Origin: Calothrix sp. FI2-JRJ7
GTDB taxonomy: Bacteria; Cyanobacteriota; Cyanobacteriia; Cyanobacteriales; Nostocaceae
Assembly (NCBI GenBank): GCA_019359675.1
Contig: JAHHGX010000084.1
Coordinates: 81,304 to 145,303, forward strand
Length of the DNA stretch: 64,000 bases
Direction of reading: 5' to 3'
A program made the position numbers and the translations under genes. Shown here one piece after another: positions 16,642 to 26,267 of this stretch. Position 1 is the stretch's first letter. Every line of letters starts with the position of its first letter. Under the pieces are notes generated by a model. It worked only from the letters and a program-made list of their open reading frames with translations, searched no databases and had not been told where the DNA came from.

Positions 16642-19338
16642 ATGGTAAAAGTGAAGCATCCGAAATCGGCGCGCGACCATTTTAATATATCTAGGGTGGC
16701 GATTCAGAATTCTTGGTTAACGTTATCGTTTTGGCTTGCTGTGATGGTAGCTGGAATTTTGGCGTTTAGTTCGCTGAAGTACGCTTTATTCCCAGATATT
16801 ACTTTTCCTGTGGTGGTGGTGAATGCTAATGCACCCCTAACTACCGCAGAAGATACGGAAGCTAAGTTAACTAAGATTATTGAGCAGCGTATAACGTCAC
16901 TGGAAAATATAGATGATATCCGTTCGTCAACTTATCCAGGACAAGCAGTTGTTAGTGTTGCGTTTGCGGTGGGAACAGATTTAGAGGGGTCTAGACTCGC
17001 TGTTGATAATGCTGTAAAGCAGGTTAAGCTGATTCATGGTTCTCAATATCAGGTAATTCCGTTTAATCTTAATGAATCAGCTGCAATTAGTTATGCTGTA
17101 GAGAGTTCAAAGCTTTCTTTAAATGATTTAGCAAAACAAACCAAAGATAAAATAGTTCCATCTGTATCTAAACTGCCAGGGGTTCTCAAAGTTGTTTTGT
17201 TAGGAGAAGCTACTCCAGATTTACCCCAACCTGTAACTCAACCAAGTAGCGGCGCCACTAAGATAAGATTCAATGGTAAAGATGCGCTTGCGTTCCAAGT
17301 TATTAAACGTGGTGATGCCAATACGCTAGAGGTCGTTAGTAGAGTTGAGCAAGAAGTCTCAAGACTGCGAACAAATTTACCAGATGTCAAACTTAATTTA
17401 GCATCAACGCAAGCAGAGTTTATTCGCAGAGCGACTCATGCGACAATTGAGTCGTTGATTGAAGCAATTGTTCTATCGGTAGTTGTAATTTATCCTTTTT
17501 TGAGAAGTTGGTCAGCAACGTTAATTTCTGCACTTGCAATTCCAATGTCATTGCTGGGAACGTTTATTGTAATGAAATTGTTTGGCTTTAACTTAGAAAC
17601 AATTACGCTGCTCGCACTTGCACTGGTAATTGGTAGTATCATTGACGACGCAATTGTTGATGTGGAAAATATTATGCGCCACATTGATAAAGGTGAAACT
17701 CCTCGCCAAGCAGCATTTACAGCCACTTCTGAAATTGGAGTGACTGTTACCGCAGCGACGCTAACCGCTGTAGCAGTTTTTCTGCCCATTGGTTTGATGG
17801 GTGGAGTTGTCGGTCAATTTTTTAAACCGTTTGGAATTACAGTATCAGCAGCAATGCTAACTTCGTTGTTGGTCGCACGTACACTTTCACCTGTATTAGC
17901 AATTTACTGGATTAAAGCAAACTCTAGGCGCCGTGCTGCACATAATGAGAATAAAAGCTGGGGTTATTTTGCCCAGCGCTATCAAGATTTATTGCGGTGG
18001 TCACTCAATCATCGCAAAATAGTAATGGGGTTGGCGGTGTTGAGTTTTGTAATTGGAATAGCAATCATTCCTATTATTCCTAAAGGATTTATTCCCAAAC
18101 TTGACAGAGGGGAATTTAATGTTACGTATACAGTATCGTTAACTAAACTAATAGAGCAAAGTAAACAAGCGGCACAAGATGCTTTGGGAAGTTTTTTAAC
18201 TCCAGGAGATACGTCATCATTAGCAATATCAAGCGCAAATACATCTATTGACCCCTTGACTTATTCGTTGGAAATAGCCAAGAAACTCGAAGCAGCTGTA
18301 AAAACACCCGATGTTGAAACTATATTTACTACCGTAGGTTCGCGTGAAGGTGAACCAAACAAAGGTACACTTTATGTCAAACTCAAAGAAAATCGACAAA
18401 TTAAAACTGCCGACATTCAAGAACAGGTGCGCGCGCGCTTACCAAAACTTGCCGATGTTACGATTAGCGTTGAGGACATTCAATTTGTTGATACGGGTTC
18501 GCAAAAACCCCTGACTGTCGCACTACAAGGTCAAAACCTTAAAAGTCTTTATTCTTCAGCAGCATCTATCGCACAGCGTCTTAAAAAAATACCAGGATTT
18601 GTGGATGTAACTTATACAGGTGAAGGTAATACTGATGATACTGCTGACATTTTTCAAATAGAACGACTTAATAACCAACGTGTAGCTTATATTAGCGCTA
18701 ATTTAGGTAAAGATTTATCACTAGGTGATGCCACTGATAAACTAGTCGAGTCGGCCAAAACTATAATACCAAAAGACATCAAATTAGATTTAGGAGGAGA
18801 CTCGGCGCGTCAGAACGAAGTTCTCGGCAGTTTTACTTCAACACTACTTCTATCAGCACTATGTATTATTATCGTGCTGGTTTGCTTGTTTGGAGGTTGG
18901 CAAGACCCATTAGTAATTGGTATTTCATTACCCCTAGCGCTTGTTGGAGCCGTAATTGCGCTACTTATTACTAAAAGCGACTTTGGTATGATTTCGCTGA
19001 TTGGCTTTGTTTTCTTATTGGGTATTAGCAACAAGAACGCTATTTTACTCGTTGATTATATTAACCAACTGCGACGTGAGGGCGCCGAAAGAACATCTGC
19101 CATTCTTGAAGCTGGACCAGTTAGATTTCGACCGATTATCATGACTACCGTTGCTACTATTTTAGGTATGGTACCAATTGCACTGGGTATTGGCGCCGGT
19201 TCCGAATTACGTTCACCAATGGCAGTCGCTATTGCTGGTGGTTTAATTAGTTCTACGCTACTAAGCTTAATTGTTGTCCCCGTTCTATACGCAATTCTTG
19301 ACGACTGGTTTAAGCGCAAACAATTTAATCAAAATTAA
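16642..19338 (+). CDS. RND efflux transporter, HAE1/AcrB-like, hopanoid-linked
   Basis: 898 residues, shorter than the about 1,030 of AcrB. It is an inner-membrane proton-driven exporter. The relay pair is in IGSIIDDAIVDVENIMRH (about residues 330-347), followed by VTVTAATLTAVAVFLPIGLM. The second half shows LIGFVFLLGISNKNAILLVDY and RFRPIIMTTVATILGMVPI. Both periplasmic domains appear somewhat compact. No adaptor (MFP) gene is adjacent. It is only 15 bp from hpnA and followed by hpnH, so a role in moving hopanoids or a related lipid is plausible, as HpnN does in proteobacteria, though this is not the HpnN/MMPL family itself. Confidence 0.85.
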   Translation: MVKVKHPKSARDHFNISRVAIQNSWLTLSFWLAVMVAGILAFSSLKYALFPDITFPVVVVNANAPLTTAEDTEAKLTKIIEQRITSLENIDDIRSSTYPGQAVVSVAFAVGTDLEGSRLAVDNAVKQVKLIHGSQYQVIPFNLNESAAISYAVESSKLSLNDLAKQTKDKIVPSVSKLPGVLKVVLLGEATPDLPQPVTQPSSGATKIRFNGKDALAFQVIKRGDANTLEVVSRVEQEVSRLRTNLPDVKLNLASTQAEFIRRATHATIESLIEAIVLSVVVIYPFLRSWSATLISALAIPMSLLGTFIVMKLFGFNLETITLLALALVIGSIIDDAIVDVENIMRHIDKGETPRQAAFTATSEIGVTVTAATLTAVAVFLPIGLMGGVVGQFFKPFGITVSAAMLTSLLVARTLSPVLAIYWIKANSRRRAAHNENKSWGYFAQRYQDLLRWSLNHRKIVMGLAVLSFVIGIAIIPIIPKGFIPKLDRGEFNVTYTVSLTKLIEQSKQAAQDALGSFLTPGDTSSLAISSANTSIDPLTYSLEIAKKLEAAVKTPDVETIFTTVGSREGEPNKGTLYVKLKENRQIKTADIQEQVRARLPKLADVTISVEDIQFVDTGSQKPLTVALQGQNLKSLYSSAASIAQRLKKIPGFVDVTYTGEGNTDDTADIFQIERLNNQRVAYISANLGKDLSLGDATDKLVESAKTIIPKDIKLDLGGDSARQNEVLGSFTSTLLLSALCIIIVLVCLFGGWQDPLVIGISLPLALVGAVIALLITKSDFGMISLIGFVFLLGISNKNAILLVDYINQLRREGAERTSAILEAGPVRFRPIIMTTVATILGMVPIALGIGAGSELRSPMAVAIAGGLISSTLLSLIVVPVLYAILDDWFKRKQFNQN

Positions 19339-19352
19339 TCATTGACTAAACA

Positions 19353-20345
19353 ATGCATAAAGTTTTCGTCACGGGTGGTACAGGTTTTGTTGGCGCCAAC
19401 TTAGTGCGCTTGCTAGTTCAGCAAGGGTATTTTGTTTATGCGCTAGCACGTGCTAACAGTAACCTGAGTAATTTAAAAAATATTCACAACCTTGAAATAA
19501 TCAAAGGTGATTTAAATAGTCCTGACCTTTGGCAGCGAATGGTGGGTTGTCAGTATTTGTTTCATGTAGCTGCTCATTATTCGCTGTGGCAAAAAGATAA
19601 AGAGTTACTGTATCAAAATAATGTGCTGGGGACGCGCAATATTTTAGCTGCTGCAAATCGAGCAGGTGTCAAACGGACAATATATACAAGTTCGGTTGCA
19701 GCAATTGGTACAGGAGAAACTGCTGTAGATGAAACTCACCAAAGTCCAGTTGAAGACCTTGTTGGTGAATATAAAAAGTCTAAATACTGGTCGGAACAAG
19801 AAGCTGTTAGCGCTGCTGCTGCGGGTCAAGATGTGGTAATCGTGAATCCTAGCACTCCTATTGGTCCAATGGATATAAAACCAACTCCAACTGGACACGA
19901 TATTATATTGCGGTTTTTGCGTCGAAAAATGCCTGCTTACATTAACACAGGTTTAAATCTTATTGACGTGCGTGATGTTGCTTGGGGACATTTACTTGCA
20001 CTTCACAAAGGAAAATCAGGAGAGCGTTATATTCTGGGAAACGAAAATCTTACACTCAAGCAAATTCTTGACCACCTGGCACAAATTACAAATTTACCCG
20101 CACCAAATCGTACTATACCAGCCTGGATTCCTTATAGTGTGGCTTGGGTGGATGAAAAGATTCTCACACGCTTAGGCAAAACACCATCAATACCTGTAGA
20201 TGGAGTCAAGATGGCACAACACACGATGTACTACGATGCATCAAAAGCTGTGCGTGAACTTGGTTTGCCTCAAACTCCTGTATACATTGCCCTCAAAGAT
20301 GCAGTCGAATGGTTTGTATCTCATGGATATGTAGAAAAAAATTAA
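19353..20345 (+). CDS. hpnA: Hopanoid-associated sugar epimerase HpnA
   Basis: 330 residues. Extended SDR fold: VFVTGGTGFVGANLVRLL is the NAD-binding glycine loop, and TSSVAAIG with the YKKSKYWSE stretch gives the catalytic Ser and Tyr-x-x-x-Lys region (YKKSK, about 137-141). The family name comes from its constant presence in hopanoid clusters; its sugar substrate is not proven. It starts 15 bp after the RND gene, so both are one transcript, and hpnH follows by 71 bp. Confidence 0.87.
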   Translation: MHKVFVTGGTGFVGANLVRLLVQQGYFVYALARANSNLSNLKNIHNLEIIKGDLNSPDLWQRMVGCQYLFHVAAHYSLWQKDKELLYQNNVLGTRNILAAANRAGVKRTIYTSSVAAIGTGETAVDETHQSPVEDLVGEYKKSKYWSEQEAVSAAAAGQDVVIVNPSTPIGPMDIKPTPTGHDIILRFLRRKMPAYINTGLNLIDVRDVAWGHLLALHKGKSGERYILGNENLTLKQILDHLAQITNLPAPNRTIPAWIPYSVAWVDEKILTRLGKTPSIPVDGVKMAQHTMYYDASKAVRELGLPQTPVYIALKDAVEWFVSHGYVEKN

Positions 20346-20416
20346 AACAAATACTGTTTTCTTTACTTACATTGCTTAGTAATGCTTTGATATATAAACT
20401 TACCGAGGAGTGAAAA

Positions 20417-21433
20417 ATGTCAATTAACTTAATGCAAGCGATAGAAATCGGTAAATATCTAGTCGCGCAACGTATCAAAGGACGCAAACGTTTTCCACTT
20501 GTGTTGATGCTCGAGCCGCTATTTAGGTGCAACTTAGCGTGTTCTGGATGCGGTAAAATCCAGCATCCTGCTGAAATACTCAAGCAAAATTTAACACCAG
20601 AACAATGCTTTGCGGCTGTTGAAGAATGCGGCGCCCCTGTTGTCTCAATACCAGGTGGGGAACCTTTGTTACATCCGCAAATTGATGAAATTGTGCGGGG
20701 ACTAGTAGCACGCAAGAAATTTATTTATCTATGTACAAATGGAATATTACTAGAAAAAAGCCTAGATAAATTTACACCTTCACCATATCTAACATTTTCT
20801 GTTCACCTCGATGGAATGCGCGATTTACACGATAAATGTGTTGACCGTAAAGGCGTATTTGATACTGCGGTGAAAGCAATTCGTGCAGCAAAAGCAAGAG
20901 GATTTCAAGTAGCAATAAATACAACAATATTTGAAGGTACTGAACCATCAGAAATGCAGGAATTCTTCGATTTCGTTACATCTTTGGGTGTAGATGGAAT
21001 GACTATTTCCCCAGGATATGGGTATGAATGGGCGCCCGACCAAGACCATTTTCTCAAACGCGAACAAACACGCGCATTATTCCGTAAAATATTGGCGCCT
21101 TGGAAAGCAGGTCAAAAGAACTGGAGTTTTAATAACAACCCACTGTTCCTAGATTTTCTCACAGGTGACAAAGACTATGAATGTACACCTTGGGGAATGC
21201 CATGTTACAGCGTACTAGGATGGCAAAAACCTTGTTACCTACTCAACGAAGGACATTACCAAACCTTCAAAGAACTCCTTGATGAAACCGACTGGAGTAA
21301 ATACGGTCGTGCGAGCGGCAATCCCAAATGCGCCGACTGTATGGTGCATTGCGGTTACGAGCCAACAGCAGCAATGGACTCCATGCAGCCAACTAATATC
21401 GCGCGGTCAATGAAAGTCCTATGGGGTGGTTAA
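20417..21433 (+). CDS. hpnH: Adenosyl hopene transferase HpnH (radical SAM)
   Basis: 338 residues. It attaches the 5'-deoxyadenosyl group of SAM to diploptene, the first step to C35 hopanoids. The cluster motif is CNLACSGC (about 36-43), a CxxxCxxC signature. [11 protein letters not shown] and NGILLEKSL follow as usual. The C-terminus holds further conserved cysteines: [10 protein letters not shown] and [13 protein letters not shown] strong ribosome site (CGAGGAG) precedes the ATG. It is the last gene of the RND-hpnA-hpnH transcript, with a hairpin 29 bp after the stop. Confidence 0.93.
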   Translation: MSINLMQAIEIGKYLVAQRIKGRKRFPLVLMLEPLFRCNLACSGCGKIQHPAEILKQNLTPEQCFAAVEECGAPVVSIPGGEPLLHPQIDEIVRGLVARKKFIYLCTNGILLEKSLDKFTPSPYLTFSVHLDGMRDLHDKCVDRKGVFDTAVKAIRAAKARGFQVAINTTIFEGTEPSEMQEFFDFVTSLGVDGMTISPGYGYEWAPDQDHFLKREQTRALFRKILAPWKAGQKNWSFNNNPLFLDFLTGDKDYECTPWGMPCYSVLGWQKPCYLLNEGHYQTFKELLDETDWSKYGRASGNPKCADCMVHCGYEPTAAMDSMQPTNIARSMKVLWGG

Positions 21434-21461
21434 TAAACTAACCTTTTTATAAACTCTTGTG

Positions 21462-21482
21462 GAACAGGCATCCTGCCTGTTC
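21462..21482 (+). terminator. GAACAGGCA/TGCCTGTTC hairpin after hpnH
   Basis: A 9-bp perfect stem with a 3-nt loop followed by TTCTCT. It shares its arm with the hairpin at 9437. Confidence 0.55.
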
Positions 21483-21495
21483 TTCTCTATGCCCA

Positions 21496-21529
21496 GTAGG
21501 TTGGGTGTCAGCGAGTGCGGAACCCAACA
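21496..21529. repeat. GTAGGTTGGGT...ACCCAAC dispersed inverted repeat
   Basis: A short stem (GTTGGGT/ACCCAAC type) around a variable centre. Similar units lie at 22423, 37671, 48946 and 49068. Confidence 0.55.
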
Positions 21530-21614
21530 TATTATATTAATTTACAGTAAAGGAATAATAAATTAAAGTCAAGTTATAACAGACATAAACAGTCAGATAT
21601 TTTCTCAGATTGAA

Positions 21615-21794
21615 ATGCTTTCTACCGCAGAAAAATTATTGATTGTTGATTTTATTTTAAATAATTTAGTCCAGCCAGACCTTGCAATTGACAAACTTTG
21701 GTCAATTGAAGCAGAGAATAGATTTAGCGCCTACGAAAAAGGGCAAATCAAAACAGTTCATTTGGAAACAGTACTGCATAAGCATAGGAAATGA
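21615..21794 (+). CDS. Addiction-module-type small antitoxin, orphan
   Basis: 59 residues. An N-terminal helix (STAEKLLIVDFILNNL) is followed by IDKLWSIEAENRFSAYEKG, which resembles the W-x-x-E-A-x-x-R-x-x-A-Y-x-x-G signature of the unstable-antitoxin (addiction module component) family. Such proteins normally neutralise a ParE-type toxin encoded just downstream. No toxin gene follows here, so it is an orphan or remnant. No strong ribosome site is visible. The family call is moderate. Confidence 0.55.
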   Translation: MLSTAEKLLIVDFILNNLVQPDLAIDKLWSIEAENRFSAYEKGQIKTVHLETVLHKHRK

Positions 21795-21844
21795 AAAATG
21801 CTAAGGTAAAAGCACAACTTTAAATTTAATAATGGAGGATTACC

Positions 21845-22159
21845 ATGCGTAAAACACCAGTAGGAGTTTTATTACTTGTAGTATTTAGTACCTTCTTTGC
21901 ATCTGCAACGCGCGCGGATGATAAAAACGAAGCAGTAGTCACAAAGTTGCAAATGCGAGACAAAATAGTTCTAATCAAGAATCAAGTTTCGGGACTCAAG
22001 TACTCTGTAAAGTCAGAAGATGGTACAGTACTGAGTGCAAATTTAACCGAAGCGGAACTCGCAAGTAAGTATCCTGATTTATACGAAAAAGTTCGTCCAT
22101 CTGTGGCATTCCCTGATGGGTCGTCTTTTGATGGTGCTTGGGCTGGTGTACATCTGTAA
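21845..22159 (+). CDS. Small secreted protein, hypothetical
   Basis: 104 residues with a Sec signal peptide (about 1-24, ending TRA). The mature part is small and mixed, ending FPDGSSFDGAWAGVHL. A very good ribosome site (GGAGGA) precedes the ATG, so the gene is probably translated. I do not recognise the family; similar small exported proteins of unknown role are common in filamentous cyanobacteria. The 3' end overlaps an antiparallel antitoxin-like frame. Confidence 0.6.
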   Translation: MRKTPVGVLLLVVFSTFFASATRADDKNEAVVTKLQMRDKIVLIKNQVSGLKYSVKSEDGTVLSANLTEAELASKYPDLYEKVRPSVAFPDGSSFDGAWAGVHL

Positions 22160-22375
22160 GGGTGGGTTAAGTGGCGCCCACCTATCTTTATTTTGAAAAT
22201 TTTCATCTTCATACATACTTTCCCTGCTTACCGCATAATCTGAAAGCGGAGGAGCGTTATGACGGTGACTTGCTGCCCATTCCTGAAAAGCTGTTACCCA
22301 TTCAGAAGCAGTTGCGGTTTCGTGGAAAGGACGTTTTTCTTGTCGGTTTACTAGTTGCCGTAATAAGGTATCCAT
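22079..22375 (-). pseudogene. Antitoxin-like remnant
   Basis: The first 60 residues resemble the C-terminal half of small antitoxins that pair with PIN-domain toxins: ASEWVTAFQEWAASH followed by LSDYAVSRESMYEDE. Normally the protein stops just after the YED motif and has about 30 more residues at its N-terminus. Here the N-terminus appears lost and the frame runs on antisense into the secreted-protein gene. No toxin gene adjoins. It is probably a decayed toxin-antitoxin locus. Confidence 0.4.
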
Positions 22376-22422
22376 ATATGGTTTAACCTTCTCAATCCTG
22401 CTTGGTTAGGAAGTTTATATTA

Positions 22423-22454
22423 TGTTGGGTTACGCTGTCGCTACACCCAACCTA
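22423..22454. repeat. GTTGGGT...ACCCAAC inverted repeat
   Basis: GTTGGGT and ACCCAACCTAC arms around an 18-nt centre, just past the ispH stop. It may serve as terminator for ispH. Confidence 0.5.
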
Positions 22455-22458
22455 CGTA

Positions 22459-23664
22459 TTAAACTACAGCAGCTGCTTTAAGTTCAAAGATTTTTTTAAT
22501 TACATCTTCAACTACTTTATCAGGAGTTGAGGCACCGCTGGTTACACCAACGACAATTTTTCCATCGGGCAACCAATTTTCTGTAATTTTCAATTGCCCG
22601 TTTAACTCACGGTGTTCGATGGCATTACGTGATTTAATACGTTCGACACAATCAATATGGTATGAAGGAATTGTGCGTTCAACGGCAATTTCTTGAAGGT
22701 GAGTTGTATTCGATGAATTAAATCCACCAATTACTATCATTAAATCAAGTTTTTCATCAACTAACTCGAACATCGCATCTTGACGTTCTTGAGTTGCGTC
22801 ACAAATTGTATTAAAACTTTGGAAATGGTCGTTTAATTCTTGCGGCCCGTATTTTTGCATCATCGTCCGCTCGAATAATTTGCCTATTTGCTCGGTTTCT
22901 CCTTTAAGCATGGTAGTTTGATTGGCAATACCAACTCGTTCTAAATCTACCTCTGGGTCAAATCCTGCTGAACAAGCTTTGCTGAATTTTGCCATAAACT
23001 CATTTCTATCACCACCATTTAATATATAGTTGGTGACATATTCAGCTTGCTGTAAATTTAATACAATCAAATATTTGCCTGCAAATGAACTTGTGGCTAC
23101 AGTTTCTTCGTGATTGTATTTGCCGTGAATGATTGATGTAAAGTCACCTTTTTTATGCTTTTCTACGGTGTTCCATACTTTAGAAACCCACGGACAGGTT
23201 GTGTCAACTATTTTACAACCTTTCTCGTTAAGTAACTGCATTTCTTGAACACTGGCGCCGAATGCAGGCAATATTACAACATCACCACTTTCTACGACCG
23301 AAAAGTCTTTTTGCCCAGCTTCTAAGGTAATAAATTTAACTTGCATTTCGCGCAAACGTTGGTTTACCGAAGGGTTATGAATAATTTCATTGGTAATCCA
23401 AATTTGCTCTGTCGGAAAATGCTTGCGTGTTTCATATGCCATCGCAACTGCACGCTCTACTCCCCAACAAAACCCAAATGCTTGAGCTAAACGAATTGTT
23501 ACATCCGCCCGCTTCAAATTGTAATTGTTATTGCGAATTTCTTGTATTAAATCGCTTTGGTACTCCGATTGTAACTCGGCGGCAACCTCTTCTTGATGAC
23601 CGAAGCTACGACGGTGATAGTTTTCAGAATGTTGTAGTGAACGTTTAAATGCTTTAGTATCCAT
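22459..23664 (-). CDS. ispH: 4-hydroxy-3-methylbut-2-enyl diphosphate reductase
   Basis: 401 residues, the longer cyanobacterial/plant form. The [4Fe-4S] enzyme of the MEP pathway converts HMBPP to IPP and DMAPP. Cluster cysteines are in [11 protein letters not shown] (about 67), [11 protein letters not shown] and, further on, near KACSAGF or [10 protein letters not shown]. The catalytic Glu region follows the substrate His in the HGKYNHEET stretch. Its product feeds carotenoids, chlorophyll phytol chains and the hopanoids made by the nearby cluster. Single gene, transcribed opposite to hpnH. Confidence 0.93.
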   Translation of the reverse strand: MDTKAFKRSLQHSENYHRRSFGHQEEVAAELQSEYQSDLIQEIRNNNYNLKRADVTIRLAQAFGFCWGVERAVAMAYETRKHFPTEQIWITNEIIHNPSVNQRLREMQVKFITLEAGQKDFSVVESGDVVILPAFGASVQEMQLLNEKGCKIVDTTCPWVSKVWNTVEKHKKGDFTSIIHGKYNHEETVATSSFAGKYLIVLNLQQAEYVTNYILNGGDRNEFMAKFSKACSAGFDPEVDLERVGIANQTTMLKGETEQIGKLFERTMMQKYGPQELNDHFQSFNTICDATQERQDAMFELVDEKLDLMIVIGGFNSSNTTHLQEIAVERTIPSYHIDCVERIKSRNAIEHRELNGQLKITENWLPDGKIVVGVTSGASTPDKVVEDVIKKIFELKAAAVV

Positions 23665-23736
23665 TGATATTTACTTCAAAAATCTTCAAAATTTACTATA
23701 TATATTGTCGCGCTTAGTTGACGACATGAGGAATTG

Positions 23737-24582
23737 CTATTGAGCAGATGGTTGTTGCTTTAATTCTATTTCGCTGTATAACTGTAATGCTGAACGCCAT
23801 ACTAAGTAGCCTTGTGGACTTAAATGTAACCCGTCTGTGCTGAAGTCGGAACGTAGATTTCCTTGACTATCAGCAAATAACGGTTGCAAATCCAAATATT
23901 TTATACCTTCTTTTGTGGCAATATTCTGTAATTGCTGATTAAGTTCGCTAATTCTATTGTTGGGAATTGCTAACAGCTTTTGTTTTCCCTCCCAAGTTGC
24001 TTCTTCTCCACCATGCGGCAATATTGACTGAATAACGATTTGTGACTTGGGGTGTGATGCACGCAAGGTAGTTACTATTCGACGGTAATTATCTAATATT
24101 TTGCTATCTTCAACTCCTCGAATTAAGTCGTTGATGCCAATCATTACAAAAATTGTTTCTGGCTTGGTCTGGTTGAATAAATTTAAACGCTTTAGTAGTC
24201 CAGTACTAGTTTCGCCAGAAATACCTTGATTGAGCCAAGTGCGTTCTTCTGGTAATAATTCTTGTGGGAACCATAAAGACAAAGAGTCACCAGCTAATAC
24301 TGTTAAACGCTGTGGACGCTTATTTGCTGCTACTTCGGCTTCACGTTTTAAAATATCTACCCACTGAGTATAACTAAGTTGATGACGCTCACCCAGTTTT
24401 GGCGCCGTATTTGGTAATGCTTCGATGTTTTGTGTGACAGGAGTCGCTCTACGAAAAAGGGCGGTCATACCCTGCTGTCGTAAAAACAACAAGATAACCG
24501 CCAAGGCTAGTACGCCATTGGTTAACAGCGAGAAGAAAGCCCAAATTGGAAAGGATTTAGCGGAGGTGGACACGTGCTGCAT
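23737..24582 (-). CDS. SGNH/GDSL-family hydrolase, membrane-anchored
   Basis: 281 residues. One N-terminal membrane segment (about 12-35) would anchor the enzyme outside the cytosol. Block I is VLAGDSLSLWF (catalytic Ser), block III is IGINDLIRG, and block V is DGLHLSPQGY with the catalytic Asp-x-x-His. The family cleaves acyl esters on lipids or polysaccharides; the substrate is unknown. The linker between anchor and domain is Thr/Pro-rich. A second SGNH protein lies at 49103-50053, but they are not close copies. Confidence 0.8.
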   Translation of the reverse strand: MQHVSTSAKSFPIWAFFSLLTNGVLALAVILLFLRQQGMTALFRRATPVTQNIEALPNTAPKLGERHQLSYTQWVDILKREAEVAANKRPQRLTVLAGDSLSLWFPQELLPEERTWLNQGISGETSTGLLKRLNLFNQTKPETIFVMIGINDLIRGVEDSKILDNYRRIVTTLRASHPKSQIVIQSILPHGGEEATWEGKQKLLAIPNNRISELNQQLQNIATKEGIKYLDLQPLFADSQGNLRSDFSTDGLHLSPQGYLVWRSALQLYSEIELKQQPSAQ

Positions 24583-24684
24583 TGACCGAGTGAGTTACAG
24601 ATGGTATGCATTGTAATCGCCTATGTCCACTTTTGGCGCCTGTATTTATAAGAAAACCTAGAGATTCGGTTGAAAGCCTACTGG

Positions 24685-24752
24685 GTAAGGTGCGTGAAAG
24701 CAGATCAATTTTTCGTTTTATTGAAGATTTTAATCGCTTTCACGCACCCTAC
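24685..24752. repeat. Palindromic MITE-like element, copy B
   Basis: GTAAGGTGCGTGAAAGC at 24685-24701 and GCTTTCACGCACCCTAC at 24736-24752 pair with one mismatch around a 34-bp AT-rich centre. The right end supplies the TAG stop of amt (24749-24751, minus strand). Confidence 0.85.
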
Positions 24753-26203
24753 TTATTTCCAATCGATACCCGTTCTCCAAATTCTTCGTTGTAACCTTCT
24801 TCTCCGTGTTCGTTGATATCAATACCTTGGTATTCTGCTTCTTCTTTGACTCGCAGACCAACGGTAGCTTCAACAATTTTGAGAATAACCCAAGTACCAG
24901 CGCCTGCGACTACATAAGCTATGGCGACTGCGACAATTTGAATTAGTAATTGTTTGGGGTTTCCGTACAATAAACCATCAGCGCCTGCTGCGTTCACAGC
25001 TTTAGTGGCAAATATACCAGTTAAAATTGCCCCAACTGTACCACCAACACCATGCACTGGATATGTATCTAAAGCGTCATCGATTTCGACTTTGTGCTTA
25101 TAACTAACTGCGTAGAAGCAGACGAAGGATGTAATGCCACCAATTAATATCGATGCTAGTGGGGTTACAAATCCTGCGGCTGGTGTAATACCAACTAAAC
25201 CAGCAACGGCACCTGTTGCTGTACCTACTGCTGTTGGTTTACCACGTAGCACTTTTTCTAAAATTAACCACATTAACGCCCCTGCTGCTGCACCCGTATT
25301 AGTCGCAACAAAAGCGGCAGTTGCTAAAGAACCGGAAGTTAATGCACTACCAGCGTTAAAACCGAACCAACCAAACCACAATAAACCAGCACCTAATAAA
25401 ATAAATGGGACGTTATGCGGAGGGCTAAGACGCTGTGGATATGTTTTACGCGAACCTAGCATTATTGCTGCAACTAACGCCGAAACTCCAGAACTAATGT
25501 GTACTACTGTACCACCTGCAAAGTCAAGGGCGCCCATTCCACCATATACACCTAACATTCCACCTTTTGCCCAAACCATGTGAGCTAGTGGAGAATAAAT
25601 AAATGTAGACCACAACAGCACAAATAGCGAGTAAGCAGTAAAGCTCATCCGTTCGGCAATGGCGCCAGAAATCAACGCTGGAGTAATAATGGCAAACATG
25701 GCTTGATAAATCATGAATGCTTGATGAGGAATTGTGCCCGCATACGACACAACGTCACTGTATTTAGGGTCAGCGGCTTTCAGAGCATCTTCATAACCCA
25801 TATGGGGCAAATATCCAGCGATATCAAGTCCCACATTGCCAAACATCCACTTAACTCCACCGATAATCGCATTACCTGGTGCAAACGCAAAACTATAGCC
25901 CCATAAAATCCAGGTAACTCCCACTATCGCCATGAGTACAAAACTCATCATCAGCGTGTTTAGCACGTTGCGCGATCGCACGAAGCCACCGTAAAAGAAA
26001 GCCAACCCAGGTGTCATTAACAACACCAACGCAGATGATAAAAGCATAAATGCTGTATCTCCTGCTGTTTGAGCGGTTGCGGCGGCGTCCGCCACCTTTT
26101 TTAAATCTTCAGCGGTTACTGTTTGAGCAAAGGCATTGCCCGTCAGCGGCCCACCAAGGAGCAGTAGGGCAATTGCCCCTATCATTATTACTTTCTTCAA
26201 CAC
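24749..26203 (-). CDS. amt: Ammonium transporter
   Basis: 484 residues with a signal-like leader (ending AFA) and 11 membrane helices. It conducts ammonium at low supply. Signatures are FFYGGFVRSRNVLN, the pore region around WILWGYSFAFAP, FAGGTVVHISSGVSALV (the conserved His-bearing helix) and DTYPVHGVGGTVGAIL. The C-terminal tail is the PII-regulated type (YQGIDINEHGEEGY). Gene expression is probably under NtcA; a GTA-N8-TAC box lies 51 bp upstream. The TAG stop belongs to a dispersed palindromic repeat. Confidence 0.93.
   Translation of the reverse strand: MLKKVIMIGAIALLLLGGPLTGNAFAQTVTAEDLKKVADAAATAQTAGDTAFMLLSSALVLLMTPGLAFFYGGFVRSRNVLNTLMMSFVLMAIVGVTWILWGYSFAFAPGNAIIGGVKWMFGNVGLDIAGYLPHMGYEDALKAADPKYSDVVSYAGTIPHQAFMIYQAMFAIITPALISGAIAERMSFTAYSLFVLLWSTFIYSPLAHMVWAKGGMLGVYGGMGALDFAGGTVVHISSGVSALVAAIMLGSRKTYPQRLSPPHNVPFILLGAGLLWFGWFGFNAGSALTSGSLATAAFVATNTGAAAGALMWLILEKVLRGKPTAVGTATGAVAGLVGITPAAGFVTPLASILIGGITSFVCFYAVSYKHKVEIDDALDTYPVHGVGGTVGAILTGIFATKAVNAAGADGLLYGNPKQLLIQIVAVAIAYVVAGAGTWVILKIVEATVGLRVKEEAEYQGIDINEHGEEGYNEEFGERVSIGNK
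25972..25979. repeat. HIP1 octamer GCGATCGC, single copy
   Basis: The only GCGATCGC noticed in 64 kb, inside amt. HIP1 is usually abundant in cyanobacteria; here GGCGCC appears to hold the iterated role. Confidence 0.8.
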
Positions 26204-26253
26204 TTTTTAAAGTTCCCAAGGTCGAACGATTTGTGTCACTTACATAAATATGA

Positions 26254-26267
26254 GTAATTTTTGATAC
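26254..26267 (-). promoter_or_regulatory. Candidate NtcA box GTAN8TAC
   Basis: GTAATTTTTGATAC matches the palindromic NtcA consensus and lies 51 bp before the amt start. A clear -10 box at the usual 22-nt spacing is not visible, so the site is a candidate only. Confidence 0.35.

Noticed and set aside
22079..22375. A complete antitoxin gene
   Set aside because: The N-terminus is missing and the frame runs into the antisense of the secreted-protein gene, so it is treated as a remnant.
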